Shown: piece by piece, positions 47,830 through 56,451 of the stretch
Numbering within the stretch: the stretch's first letter is position 1
Layout: each line of letters begins with the position of its first letter
Assembly: GCF_035917275.1 (NCBI RefSeq)
Contig: NZ_CP108508.1
Span: forward strand, 4,588,001 to 4,652,000
Reading direction: 5' to 3'
From: Streptomyces sp. NBC_01237
Lineage (GTDB): Bacteria; Actinomycetota; Actinomycetes; Streptomycetales; Streptomycetaceae
DNA: 64,000 nucleotides
Program-made: the position numbers and the translations under genes
Notes under the pieces: model-generated
Database searches by the model: none
What the model was told of the DNA's origin: nothing
What the model saw: the letters and a program-made list of their open reading frames with translations, nothing else

Positions 47830-50800
47830 TCAGTTGGTGCCTATCTTCGCCAGCAGGTCGACGATGCGGGACTGCACCTCTTCGCTGGTGGAGCGTTCCG
47901 CCAGGAAAAGGACGGTTTCGCCGGAGCTGAGCCTCGGCAGTTCCGCCCGGTCCATCCCGGCCGAGGTGTAGACGACGAGCGGGGTGCGGTTCAGCTGGCC
48001 GTTCGCGCGCAGCCAGTCGATGATCCCGGCGCGCCGGCGACGTACCTGCATCAGGTCCATCACCACCAGGTTCGGCCGCATCCGGGTGGCCAGGTCGACC
48101 GCCTCGCTGTCGGCGGCGGCCCGCCCGACCTGCATCCCGCGCCGCTCCAGCGTCTCGGTGAGGGCCAGCGCGATCTCCTCGTGCTCCTCGATCAGGAGGA
48201 CCCGCGGGGGGTGCTGCTCGCTGTCGCGCGGGGCGAGGGCCTTGAGGAGTACGGCCGGATCGGCGCCGTACGCCGCTTCCCTGGTCGCCTGCCCCAGACC
48301 GGCCGTGACCAGCACCGGAACCTCGGCTGCCACGGCCGCCCGGCGCAGCGACTGCAAGGCGGTACGGGTGATGGGCCCGGTCAGCGGGTCGACGAAGAGC
48401 GCGGCGGGGAACGCCGCGATCTGGGCGTCGACCTCCTCGCGGGAGTTCACGATCACCGGACGGTAGCCGCGGTCGCTGAGCGCCTGCTGGGTGGAGACGT
48501 CGGGCGCGGGCCAGACGAGCAGCCGGCGCGGGTTGTCCAGCGGCTCGGGGGGCAGCTCGTCGTCGACCGGCCGCGGCTGCGGGCGGTTGGCGACCTCGAC
48601 GGCGCCACCGGGGCCGTCCAGCGGCTCCGGTCCCTCGGCGCCCTCGTCGGGGGCGCCTATCGCGTACGCGCGCCCCTCGGCGGCGTGCGGCGGCAGCAAC
48701 TGACCGGAACCCGGTCCCGTGCCACCGGCTGCCGTGCCGCCGGGCGGGGTGCCACCGGGCTGAGCGGCGCCCGGCTGAGCGGCGCCGGGCCTGCTGCCGG
48801 CCGGCTGGGTACCGGCGGCCGGGCCACCAGGGGCCTGCGCCGTACCGGTCGGTGCCGTACCGGTCTGTGCCGTACCGGTCTGTGCCGCGCCGCTCTGTGC
48901 CGCGCCGCTCTGGGGAGCCGGACGCTCACCCTCCGGCGGGGCGGCGAGCTTACGGCGCCGTCCGGCACCGCCGGCGCTCTGGTTCTGCTGGTGCGCGAGG
49001 TTCTGCGCGAAGGGCACACCCTGCCCGAGCGTCCGCACGCTGAAGGCCCGCCCCTGTGTCGAGTCCGACGACCCGGACATCGGAGCCTCGGCGGGCAACG
49101 GCTGCCTGCGCGCGTCCCCCGCGGGACCGCCCGCCCCGCCGTCGGCCGGGTGAGGTGCTGCGGCGTTGCCCGTGGTGCCGGTGGTGTGCGTGGTGCGGTC
49201 GAGGCCCGCCCAGGACACGTCGTCCGGCCCGTCGTCCAGAGCGTCGTCGGGTCCGTGGCCCGGCGCGGCTTCCGGCGTTCCGACGGGAGGCGCGGCGTGC
49301 GGTGCCGCGGACCGGCCCTCCGGTCCGTCGACGTCGTCGTGCACCGTCAGTGCGGCCGGTCCCTGCCCCGACACGCCGCCCCGCGCCCAGTCGGGCCCAG
49401 CGGGGTGTGCCTGCGGCGGGGTGTGGTCGGCTCCCGGTGCGGTACGCACGGCGTCGTGCCGCACCTGCCGCTCCGGGACCTCCCGGCCCGACGGAGCTCC
49501 GTGGCCCGACGGAGCTCCGTGGTTCGCCTGGCCTGCCTGACCTGTCTGACCTGCCTGGTCCTCCTGGCCTTCCTGGTACGGGGCGCCCTGCACACCGCCG
49601 ACGGGCGGCGCGGGCGGGGCGGTCCGGTCGGCGTCGGCGGGCGGAAGGGCGAACGCGGTACGCGGCCCCATCGCCTCGGCCGCCGCGGAACGCTCCTGCG
49701 CCGCCGACAGCGCGCGTCGGGCACGCCGCCCACCGGGCTGTGCGGCACCCGTGCCGGCCCCGGCGTCGACGGGCGCGTCGGCGTCGGCGCTGCCGGCCGC
49801 GAGAGCCGGAAGCGCGGGCCGGTCCTCCCCGTCGCGGCGTGCGCGACGCCCGGAGGGCGATACCGGAAGCTGTGCCTCGGACGGCACGCCCTGCGGCGGT
49901 ACGGTCTGTCCGCGCTGCGGGCGTCCGCCGCCCTGGGCACCCTCCGCCGCCGTGACGACCGAGCCTTCGGAGGGGGCGGACGGATCGGCCGGCGGCGCGG
50001 CGGCCCCCGCGGGCAACGCCAGCGCCCTTCCCTGCTGCTGTCCCTGCTGCCGGCCGGACTGCCCGGCCTGCTGGTCCTGCCCGGTGACCTGCCCGGCCCG
50101 GCCCGTGGGGGAGGCCACCGACCCGGTCTCCGCCGGGCTGGGACGGCCGCGCCTGCGCCCGGAGCCCTCGCCCTGCTGGGCCGGGATCAGTTCCTGGGCC
50201 TGCTGCTCTTCGTCCGGCGCCGCGGGCCCACGACGCGCCCTGCGACGCCCCGTCGGTTCGGCGGCCGCGGTGTCCTCGGCCCGAGCCGCGCCCACCGGGC
50301 TCTCCAGGAAGGCATCGGTCGAGGACCGGCGGGCCCGGCGCCGCCCGCCGCTCGTGGCCTCCGGAACAACAGCCTCCGCAACAACCGCCGCCTCCGGAAC
50401 GGCCCCCTCCGGAACGGCGGCCTCCGTACCGGCCACCTCCGCCCCGAAAGGCTCCGCCCCGAACGCCTCCGGCGCCACCGTCGGAGGCGCCACGGTCCCC
50501 GAGCCCGTGCCGAGCGGCACTTCGAGGACGTACGCGCTGCCGCTCATGCCCGGCACCTCGTGCGTCTGGAGCACCCCGCCGTGCGCCCGTACGATCCCGC
50601 GCACGATCGGCTCGTGCACCGGGTCGCCCCCGGAGAACGGACCGCGCACCTCGATACGTACGACGTCACCACGCTGCGCGGCGGCCACGACCACGGTCGA
50701 GTCGACATAGCCGCCGCCCGGAACCAGCCGGGCCTTGCCGGTGGAGTCGACGCCGGCCACGTCCGCGACCAGATGAGCGAGGGCCGTCGCCAGCCGCCGC

Positions 50801-52149
50801 GCGTCCACCTCGGCCTCGATCGGCGGGGCGTGCACCGCGAACTGCGCGCGTCCGGGCCCGATCAGCTCGACCGCCCCGTCGACCCCCGCCGCCACGACCG
50901 CGTCGAGCAGGGCGGGCGCCTTGGCGAGACCCTCCGTACCCGCGTCGAGACGCTGGTAGCCCAGCACGTTGTCGACGAGCGTCGTCATCCGGGCGTAGCC
51001 GGCGGCCAGGTGATGCAGGATCTGATTGGCCTCGGGCCAGAGCTGGCCCGCCGGGTCGGCGGCGAGCGTGGACAGCTCGCCGCGCAGCTCCTCCAGCGGT
51101 CCGCGCAGCGATTCGCCGAGGACGGCCGTGAGCTGGAGGTGCCGGCCGTTCAGCGCGGCGATGTGCTCGGCCTGCTCCTCCAGCTCGGACGCGTACCGCT
51201 CGGTCCTGTCGGCCAGTTCGGTGGCGTGCCGCTCGGTGAGCGCGGCGATCTCGGCGGTGTGCCGTTCGGTCAGCGCGGCGACCTCGGCGGTGTGGCTCGC
51301 GGTCAGTTCGTTGACGGACGCCTCGTGCTGATCGGCGAGCTCCTGCTGGGGCCTGCGGTCGGTGAACGTCATCACGGCGCCGACGAGCTGGTCCCCGTCG
51401 CGTACCGGTGCGGTCGTCAGGTCCACCGGCACCTGCGCACCGCTCTTGGACCAGAGCACCTGGCCGCGCACGCGGTGCTTGCGCCCGGACTTGAGGGTGT
51501 CGGCGAGCGGCGACTCCTCGTACGGGAACGGCTCGCCCTCCGCACGCGAGTGCAGGATCAGCGGGTGCAGCTCCTGACCGCCCAGATCGCTCGCCCGGAA
51601 GCCGAGGATCTGCGCGGCGGCGGGGTTGACCAGGACGACCCTGCCGTCGTTGTCCGTGCCCACGACGCCTTCGGACGCGGCCCGCAGGATCATCTCGGTC
51701 TGGCGCTGCGAACGGGCCAGCTCGGCCTCGGTGTCGACGGTGCCCGAGAGATCACGTACGACGAGCATCAGCAGCTCGTCGCCGGTGTAGCTCGCGTGGA
51801 TGTCGTTGTACTCGGCCTGTCCGCTGTCCAGGCTCGCGCTGGTGACCTCGACGGGATACTCGTTGCCGTCGGTGCGCCGCGCGATCATCCGCGTCGGCCT
51901 GGTCCTGCCCTGCTCGTCCGCAGCCTCCGGCCGGCGCATCGACCCCGGGATCAGCTTGGAGTCGAACTCCGGAAGCAGATCGAGCAGTCCGCGCCCGACG
52001 AGCGCGGTGCCCGGGGTCTCGAACATTTCGAGGGCGATGGTGTTGGCGTTGACGACCGTGCCGTTGCAATTGACGAGCAGAAGCCCGTCCGGGAGGGCGT
52101 CGAGTATGGCTGCGAGGCGAGCAGCGCCTCGGGATGGCCTGCTGCTCAC
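47830..52149 (-). CDS. Large PAS / degenerate kinase / receiver protein with long disordered linker
   Basis: This 1439-residue protein has PAS domains at ~10-135 and ~150-270 (DALPDGLLLVNCNGTVVNANTIALEMF; RAASEGVVGTDNDGRVVLVNPAAAQILG), a coiled coil with repeated ALTERHTAE units (~285-345) and a histidine-kinase-like part. The dimerisation motif reads GESLRGPLEELRG, with Glu where SHELRTPL has His. The ATPase N-box is ALAHLVADVAG. About 650 residues (~560-1200) of Pro/Gly/Gln/Ala low complexity precede a C-terminal receiver (PRVLLIEEHEEIALALTETLERRG, LVVMDLMQV) whose usual Lys site reads FLAERSTS. It is probably a scaffold or sensor rather than an active kinase. GTG 52149 with GGAAG upstream. 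Confidence 0.78.
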   Translation of the reverse strand: MSSRPSRGAARLAAILDALPDGLLLVNCNGTVVNANTIALEMFETPGTALVGRGLLDLLPEFDSKLIPGSMRRPEAADEQGRTRPTRMIARRTDGNEYPVEVTSASLDSGQAEYNDIHASYTGDELLMLVVRDLSGTVDTEAELARSQRQTEMILRAASEGVVGTDNDGRVVLVNPAAAQILGFRASDLGGQELHPLILHSRAEGEPFPYEESPLADTLKSGRKHRVRGQVLWSKSGAQVPVDLTTAPVRDGDQLVGAVMTFTDRRPQQELADQHEASVNELTASHTAEVAALTERHTAEIAALTERHATELADRTERYASELEEQAEHIAALNGRHLQLTAVLGESLRGPLEELRGELSTLAADPAGQLWPEANQILHHLAAGYARMTTLVDNVLGYQRLDAGTEGLAKAPALLDAVVAAGVDGAVELIGPGRAQFAVHAPPIEAEVDARRLATALAHLVADVAGVDSTGKARLVPGGGYVDSTVVVAAAQRGDVVRIEVRGPFSGGDPVHEPIVRGIVRAHGGVLQTHEVPGMSGSAYVLEVPLGTGSGTVAPPTVAPEAFGAEPFGAEVAGTEAAVPEGAVPEAAVVAEAVVPEATSGGRRRARRSSTDAFLESPVGAARAEDTAAAEPTGRRRARRGPAAPDEEQQAQELIPAQQGEGSGRRRGRPSPAETGSVASPTGRAGQVTGQDQQAGQSGRQQGQQQGRALALPAGAAAPPADPSAPSEGSVVTAAEGAQGGGRPQRGQTVPPQGVPSEAQLPVSPSGRRARRDGEDRPALPALAAGSADADAPVDAGAGTGAAQPGGRRARRALSAAQERSAAAEAMGPRTAFALPPADADRTAPPAPPVGGVQGAPYQEGQEDQAGQTGQAGQANHGAPSGHGAPSGREVPERQVRHDAVRTAPGADHTPPQAHPAGPDWARGGVSGQGPAALTVHDDVDGPEGRSAAPHAAPPVGTPEAAPGHGPDDALDDGPDDVSWAGLDRTTHTTGTTGNAAAPHPADGGAGGPAGDARRQPLPAEAPMSGSSDSTQGRAFSVRTLGQGVPFAQNLAHQQNQSAGGAGRRRKLAAPPEGERPAPQSGAAQSGAAQTGTAQTGTAPTGTAQAPGGPAAGTQPAGSRPGAAQPGAAQPGGTPPGGTAAGGTGPGSGQLLPPHAAEGRAYAIGAPDEGAEGPEPLDGPGGAVEVANRPQPRPVDDELPPEPLDNPRRLLVWPAPDVSTQQALSDRGYRPVIVNSREEVDAQIAAFPAALFVDPLTGPITRTALQSLRRAAVAAEVPVLVTAGLGQATREAAYGADPAVLLKALAPRDSEQHPPRVLLIEEHEEIALALTETLERRGMQVGRAAADSEAVDLATRMRPNLVVMDLMQVRRRRAGIIDWLRANGQLNRTPLVVYTSAGMDRAELPRLSSGETVLFLAERSTSEEVQSRIVDLLAKIGTN

Positions 52150-52384
52150 GACGACGCTTCCTCCCTGGTTACCGCACCTTGCCGACAGCGGGCCCCATCT
52201 TGCCCCTCGGGCCGCAGGCTGTCACTGGAGGAGTCTAAAGGCTGGGGAGGGCCGAGGGGCGGCGGATGAGGGGGAGCTCTCACCAAGGTTCTGTGCACGG
52301 CGGGTACACCCCCGGTCGGTTACATGACCGCCCGCACACCCTGTGACGTGCGCGAACACAGGGCGGCGGGCCTGGTACGGACGG

Positions 52385-52894
52385 CTACTTGACGGTCGGC
52401 AGCACCGGAACGAGGTTGTTCCAGCGCGAGATCTCGCAGCCGTTCGCCCGGCTCAGCGACGTGTCGACCCGCTGTCCCTGCCAGGTTCCGACGATGCGCG
52501 CGCCGGCCGGCCCGCCGTCCATCTGGGTGCACATCGCGTCCTGGGGCGTCGGCGCGAACAGCTCCTCGCCCGCCTTCGCCGCCTCCGCCAGCCGGTCGCA
52601 GGCCCCCTGCCGCTGCGGGTGGCTGCCCCCGGTCGGCCCGCACTCCAGCTCGAACGTTCCGTCGGCGGCCCGGTTGCCGGACGAGGAGACCGTCACCGTC
52701 AGCCGGGTCTGCCCCGTGTTCGCCGGGTGGTACACGCCGCCCAGCTCCTGGAACAGCGGGAGGTGCTGGAACGACGGCAGCGGCGGGATCGGCATGGTCA
52801 GCGACCCCGCGGCCGTCGCGGCGGGAGCGGCGGCGGACAGCACGGCGAGGGAGGCGAGGGAAACGGCGGCGGTTCGGGTGAGACGGCGCAGCAT
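52385..52894 (-). CDS. Secreted protease inhibitor, SSI (subtilisin inhibitor) family
   Basis: This 169-residue precursor has a signal peptide (MLRRLTRTAAVSLASLAVLS to ATAAG) and a mature part that follows the Streptomyces subtilisin inhibitor pattern: TRLTVTVSSSGNRAADGTFELECGPTGGSHPQRQGACDRL, then AMCTQMDGGPAGARIVGTWQGQRVDTSLSRANGCEISRWNNLVP. Four Cys match the two SSI disulphides. The reactive-site loop here is CTQM-DGG where classical SSI has CPM-VYDP, so the target protease may differ. AGGAG precedes ATG 52894. It is monocistronic. Confidence 0.85.
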   Translation of the reverse strand: MLRRLTRTAAVSLASLAVLSAAAPAATAAGSLTMPIPPLPSFQHLPLFQELGGVYHPANTGQTRLTVTVSSSGNRAADGTFELECGPTGGSHPQRQGACDRLAEAAKAGEELFAPTPQDAMCTQMDGGPAGARIVGTWQGQRVDTSLSRANGCEISRWNNLVPVLPTVK

Positions 52895-53275
52895 GCGGGG
52901 CTCCTGTGCTCTGACACGACGGGCTCGGTGGAGGGCGGCGGACAGCGACGGCGACCAACGGGCCGTCACCCCGTCACCCCGCCTCCTCTAACGCTCCGGA
53001 CGCCGCGACGTTGCGCCCCGAGGGCGCGCCCCGACGTTGTGCGACGTCGGTGTGCGACATCGGTGTGCAACGTCGGGTGAAGGCTTCGGGTGAGGGCTTC
53101 GGGCGAAGGCGGCGGACGATGACGGTCAGCGAAGGCGGTGGGTGAAGGCGGCGGGCGATGCCCGAATGCTTTGCCCTGGCGCCCGCATGCCTAGTACCGT
53201 GGGCGGCGATTGGTGACAGCGCGCTCGTCTGTGTCATCATCTGCACGCACCACTCGCGTCCGCGCGGGGTGTGCT
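52895..53275. other. Non-coding stretch with short GAAGG/GACGT repeats
   Basis: No gene is supported. The stretch 53020-53160 consists of degenerate copies of GTGAAGGCTTCGG / GCGAAGGCGGCGG and of GACGTCGGTGTGCGACATC. The last ~60 bases before the tRNA should carry its promoter (TTGGTGACAGCGCGC near 53210), but no clear -10 is seen. Confidence 0.6.
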
Positions 53276-53366
53276 GGAGGCGTCGCCTAGTCCGGTCTAT
53301 GGCGCCGCACTGCTAATGCGGTTTGGGTTTTAAAGCCCATCGAGGGTTCAAATCCCTCCGCCTCCG
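53276..53366 (+). tRNA. tRNA-Ser(GCU)
   Basis: Acceptor GGAGGCG (53276-53282) pairs with CGCCTCC (53359-53365). The anticodon stem-loop CCGCA-CTGCTAA-TGCGG gives anticodon GCT. A long variable arm (TTTGGGTTTTAAAGCCCA region) marks a class II tRNA, and the T-arm is GAGGGTTCAAATCCCTC. No CCA is encoded. Confidence 0.93.
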
Positions 53367-53373
53367 CTCGAAC

Positions 53374-53408
53374 ACCGAAGCCCCGTGCCCCTGGCACGGG
53401 GCTTCGGT
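53374..53408. terminator. Perfect 16-bp hairpin after tRNA-Ser
   Basis: ACCGAAGCCCCGTGCC (53374-53389) and GGCACGGGGCTTCGGT (53393-53408) with a 3-nt loop. Confidence 0.88.
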
Positions 53409-53639
53409 CGTCTCCGGCCGGACACGCCGCTCGCGGGTCGGCACGGGGTGAGTACGGGGTCGGCACGGCGTCGGCGCGACGGGAGAGCGCCGGGGCGGCC
53501 GGGAGGATGGCCGAGATACGCCTCAGAATGGTGTTTTCGCAGGTCAGAGGCCATATGACTAATGGATTTCGCGTCACGGCGCAGGTCATGTAATGTTGTT
53601 CCCGCAACGCCGACCAGGCAGAAAAGCCCGGAACGCCAA

Positions 53640-53712
53640 GCACTCGTAGCTTAACGGATAGAGCATCTGACTACGGATCAGAAGGTTGCAGGTTCGAATC
53701 CTGCCGAGTGCA
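53640..53712 (+). tRNA. tRNA-Arg(ACG)
   Basis: Acceptor GCACTCG (53640-53646) pairs with CGAGTGC (53705-53711). The anticodon loop CTACGGA within TCTGA/TCAGA gives ACG. T-arm GCAGGTTCGAATCCTGC. No CCA encoded. The 230-bp gap upstream holds no gene; TAATGT near 53591 may be the -10. Confidence 0.93.
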
Positions 53713-53721
53713 CAGCAGGCC

Positions 53722-53753
53722 AGAGGCCCCCAGGAGAAATCCTGGGGGCCTCT
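53722..53753. terminator. Perfect 14-bp hairpin after tRNA-Arg
   Basis: AGAGGCCCCCAGGA and TCCTGGGGGCCTCT with a GAAA loop. Confidence 0.88.
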
Positions 53754-53789
53754 CGCGTTGTGATTCACGGAGGGCAGGGATATCGGCTC

Positions 53790-54728
53790 ATGGGGTGGTG
53801 GTGCACCGGGCTGCGCTGGCCGGGGGAGGTGCCCGAGCTGGGGTGGCGCAAGGGGGCGGCCCGGCGGGTGAGTGTGCTCTCGTACGGGGCCGGGCTCGGG
53901 TTCCGGGCCGTGGGGGAGCGGCACTGTGTGGGGGCTCGGGGGAACGTGTGTCCGGTGGGGGCCGTGGTGCCCGTGCGGAGTACCGGAGCGCGGTGCGCGG
54001 AGTGTGCGCGGCTGGACCGGGCGCATTCGGTGGCCGCCGACACGATCGCCGATGACCCGCGTACGTACCGCGTCTATCTCGCCTGGTTCGGGCCCGGAAT
54101 GGTCAAGGTCGGGATCACCGGGGAGGAGCGCGGGGCGGCGCGGCTGCGGGAGCAGGGGGCCGTGGTGTTCAGCTGGCTGGGGCGCGGGCCCCTGATGGCG
54201 GCGCGGCGGACCGAGGAGGTGCTGCGGGCCGCGCTCGGGGTGCCGGACCGGATTCCGTACGCGAGGAAGCGGGCCGTGCGCGGGACGCTGCCGGGTGCCG
54301 GGGAGCGGGGCGAGGAGGTGGCGGAGCTGTACCGGCGGGCCGTCGCGCTGGAAGGGGACGGCTGGCCGGAGTCGTTGGAGCGGCTGCCCTTCGAGGCGGT
54401 CGATCATCTGGGGCTGTTCGGGCTGGAGGGCGCGCCCGGGGCGGTCAGGGCCGTGAGCGCGCTGGCGGACGGCGGTGTCGTCGCGGGGCGGCTCCTCGCG
54501 GCGGCCGGGCCCGATCTGCATCTGGCGACGACCGGGCCGGGCGGCGGTGGGGTGGTGGTGCTGGACACCCGGCTGATGAGCGGGTGGGAGCTCTCGGGGG
54601 TCGGCGCCGGAGAGGGCGAAGGGGGCGGGACCGGGGGCGACGCCGACGCCGGGGCCGGGGCCGGGGCCGGAGTGAGTGTGCCCACCATCGACATCGGGGG
54701 TGGCGGCGTGCAGGGTGGGTTGTTCTGA
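53790..54728 (+). CDS. DUF2797-like protein
   Basis: This 312-residue protein has an N-terminal part with GERHCVGARGNVCPVGA and ARCAECARLDRAH (zinc-type Cys/His), then RTYRVYLAWFGPGMVKVGITGEERGAARLREQGAVVFSWLGRGPLMAARRTEE, which is the GIY-YIG-like core of DUF2797 proteins. A Gly/Asp-rich run precedes a conserved C-terminal VPTIDIGGGGVQGGLF. The biochemical role of DUF2797 is unknown. I start at ATG 53790 (MGWWCTGLRWPGE); ATG 53760 would add ten residues overlapping the tRNA terminator area. Confidence 0.78.
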   Translation: MGWWCTGLRWPGEVPELGWRKGAARRVSVLSYGAGLGFRAVGERHCVGARGNVCPVGAVVPVRSTGARCAECARLDRAHSVAADTIADDPRTYRVYLAWFGPGMVKVGITGEERGAARLREQGAVVFSWLGRGPLMAARRTEEVLRAALGVPDRIPYARKRAVRGTLPGAGERGEEVAELYRRAVALEGDGWPESLERLPFEAVDHLGLFGLEGAPGAVRAVSALADGGVVAGRLLAAAGPDLHLATTGPGGGGVVVLDTRLMSGWELSGVGAGEGEGGGTGGDADAGAGAGAGVSVPTIDIGGGGVQGGLF

Positions 54729-54765
54729 GGGCGGATCGGCCCTGGGGACAGGTGAGGGAGCGCAC

Positions 54766-55638
54766 GTGGGGCAGGAACGGGACGATGTCGTGCGGTTCTG
54801 GGAGCGGCTGGGGCTGCCCGGGATCATCGATGTCCATACGCACTTCATGCCGGAGCGGGTCCTGCGCAAGGTGTGGGCGTACTTCGACTCCGCCGGGCCG
54901 CTGACCGGCATGGAGTGGCCGATCACCTACCGGCACGACGAGGACGAGCGGCTGGCCCTGCTGCGTTCGTTCGGGGTGCTCCGTTTCACCTCGATGCTCT
55001 ATCCGCACAAGGCGGGGATGGCCCGCTGGCTGAACGGCTGGGCCAAGGACTTCGCCGGGCGGGTGCCCGACTGTCTGCACACCGCCACCTTCTTTCCGGA
55101 GGAGGGCGTCGAGCGGTATGTGAAGGAGGCCGTCGAGGACGGGGCGCGGGTCTTCAAGTCGCACCTCCAGGTCGGCGCGTACGACCCGAACGACCCGCTC
55201 CTGGAGCCCGTCTGGGGACTGCTGGCGGAGGCCGGAGTTCCGGTGGTGATGCACTGCGGGTCCGGGCCCGCCCCGGGCGCGTACACCGGGCCCGAGCCGA
55301 TCGCCGGGCTGCTGTCGCGGCATCCCCGGCTGCCGCTCGTGGTGGCGCACATGGGGATGCCGGAGTACGCCGAGTTCATGGCGCTGGCCGAGGTGTACCC
55401 GCAGGTCCGCCTCGACACGACGATGGCGTTCACGGACTTCACCGAGGGGTTCACCCCCTTCCCGGCGGCGGAACGGGGGCGGCTCGCGGATCTCGGTGAC
55501 CGCATCCTGCTGGGAACCGACTTCCCGAACATTCCCTACCCGTACGTCCATCAACTGCACGCGCTGGAGCGGCTGGAGCTGGGCGACGCGTGGTTGCGGG
55601 GCGTGTGCCACGGGAACGCGAGCGCACTGTTCGGCTGA
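54766..55638 (+). CDS. Amidohydrolase-family protein (ACMSD-like)
   Basis: This 290-residue TIM-barrel protein has the metal motif IIDVHTHFMP near residue 20, a HCGSGPAPG strand (~165), VVAHMGMPEY (His, ~205) and GTDFPNIPYPYVHQL (Asp, ~250). These are the metal ligands of ACMSD/decarboxylase-type amidohydrolases. The substrate is unknown. GAGGGAG precedes GTG 54766, 37 nt after the DUF2797 gene, with which it may be co-transcribed. Confidence 0.82.
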   Translation: MGQERDDVVRFWERLGLPGIIDVHTHFMPERVLRKVWAYFDSAGPLTGMEWPITYRHDEDERLALLRSFGVLRFTSMLYPHKAGMARWLNGWAKDFAGRVPDCLHTATFFPEEGVERYVKEAVEDGARVFKSHLQVGAYDPNDPLLEPVWGLLAEAGVPVVMHCGSGPAPGAYTGPEPIAGLLSRHPRLPLVVAHMGMPEYAEFMALAEVYPQVRLDTTMAFTDFTEGFTPFPAAERGRLADLGDRILLGTDFPNIPYPYVHQLHALERLELGDAWLRGVCHGNASALFG

Positions 55639-55666
55639 GGTTTCTCAGGGAATTCACAGGAATGGG

Positions 55667-55691
55667 TCAGGCGGCTCTCAGGCGGGCCTCA
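55667..55691 (+). promoter_or_regulatory. 11-bp-spaced direct repeats before the response regulator gene
   Basis: TCAGG/TCACAGG units begin at 55667, 55678 and 55689, exactly 11 bp apart, with two more TCA units at 55645 and 55654 out of phase. Direct repeats with this period are typical binding sites for OmpR/PhoP-type regulators, which suggests autoregulation. Confidence 0.5.
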
Positions 55692-55703
55692 CAGGGTGGA
55701 GGC

Positions 55704-56447
55704 ATGACGACGACCTCGCCCCAGGGGCGTACCGAGATGCTCAGGCCGGACCGCAACCCCGTGCGCGTCCTCATCGTGGACGACGAGGCACCGCTCGCCG
55801 AGCTGCTCTCCATGGCCCTACGGTACGAGGGCTGGGACGTGCGCAGCGCCGGTGACGGTGCCGGAGCCGTACGGGCCGCCCGTGATTTCCGCCCCGACGC
55901 GGTGGTTCTCGATGTGATGCTGCCCGATATGGACGGGCTCTCCGTGCTCGGCCGGCTGCGGCGGGAGTACTCCGACGTCCCGGTGCTCTTCCTGACCGCG
56001 CGGGACGCCGTGGAGGACCGGATCGCGGGGCTCACCGCGGGCGGCGACGACTATGTGACCAAGCCGTTCAGCCTGGAGGAGGTCGTGGCGCGGCTGCGCG
56101 GGCTGATCCGGCGCTCGGCCACGGCGGCAGCGGCGGTACGCAGTGAGTCGACGCTCGTCGTCGGGGACCTGGTGCTGGACGAGGACAGCCATGAGGTGAG
56201 CCGGGGCGAGGACTCGATCCACCTCACGGCCACCGAGTTCGAGCTGCTGCGTTTCCTGATGCGCAATCCGCGCCGGGTGCTCAGCAAGGCCCAGATCCTG
56301 GACCGGGTGTGGAACTACGACTTCGGCGGCCAGGCCAACGTCGTCGAGCTCTACATCTCGTACCTCCGCAAGAAGATCGACGCGGGACGGACGCCGATGA
56401 TCCACACCCGGCGTGGGGCGGGGTATCTGATCAAGCCCGGGGAGTAG
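55704..56447 (+). CDS. OmpR-family response regulator
   Basis: This 247-residue protein has a receiver domain (VRVLIVDDEAPLAELLSMAL, phospho-acceptor Asp in VVLDVMLPDMDGLSV, FLTARD, DYVTKPFSLEE) and a C-terminal winged helix (LTATEFELLRFLMRNPRRVLSKAQILDRVWNYDF, VVELYISYLRKKID, HTRRGAGYLIKP). GTGGAGG precedes ATG 55704. It is paired with the kinase gene 4 nt downstream. Confidence 0.93.
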   Translation: MTTTSPQGRTEMLRPDRNPVRVLIVDDEAPLAELLSMALRYEGWDVRSAGDGAGAVRAARDFRPDAVVLDVMLPDMDGLSVLGRLRREYSDVPVLFLTARDAVEDRIAGLTAGGDDYVTKPFSLEEVVARLRGLIRRSATAAAAVRSESTLVVGDLVLDEDSHEVSRGEDSIHLTATEFELLRFLMRNPRRVLSKAQILDRVWNYDFGGQANVVELYISYLRKKIDAGRTPMIHTRRGAGYLIKPGE

Positions 56448-56451
56448 GCCG

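Noticed and set aside
48181..52269. A forward 1362-codon open frame opposite the PAS protein
   Set aside because: Its product is Arg/Pro/Gly-rich without domains. The reverse strand has PAS, ATPase and receiver motifs and a ribosome site, so the forward frame is a high-GC shadow.
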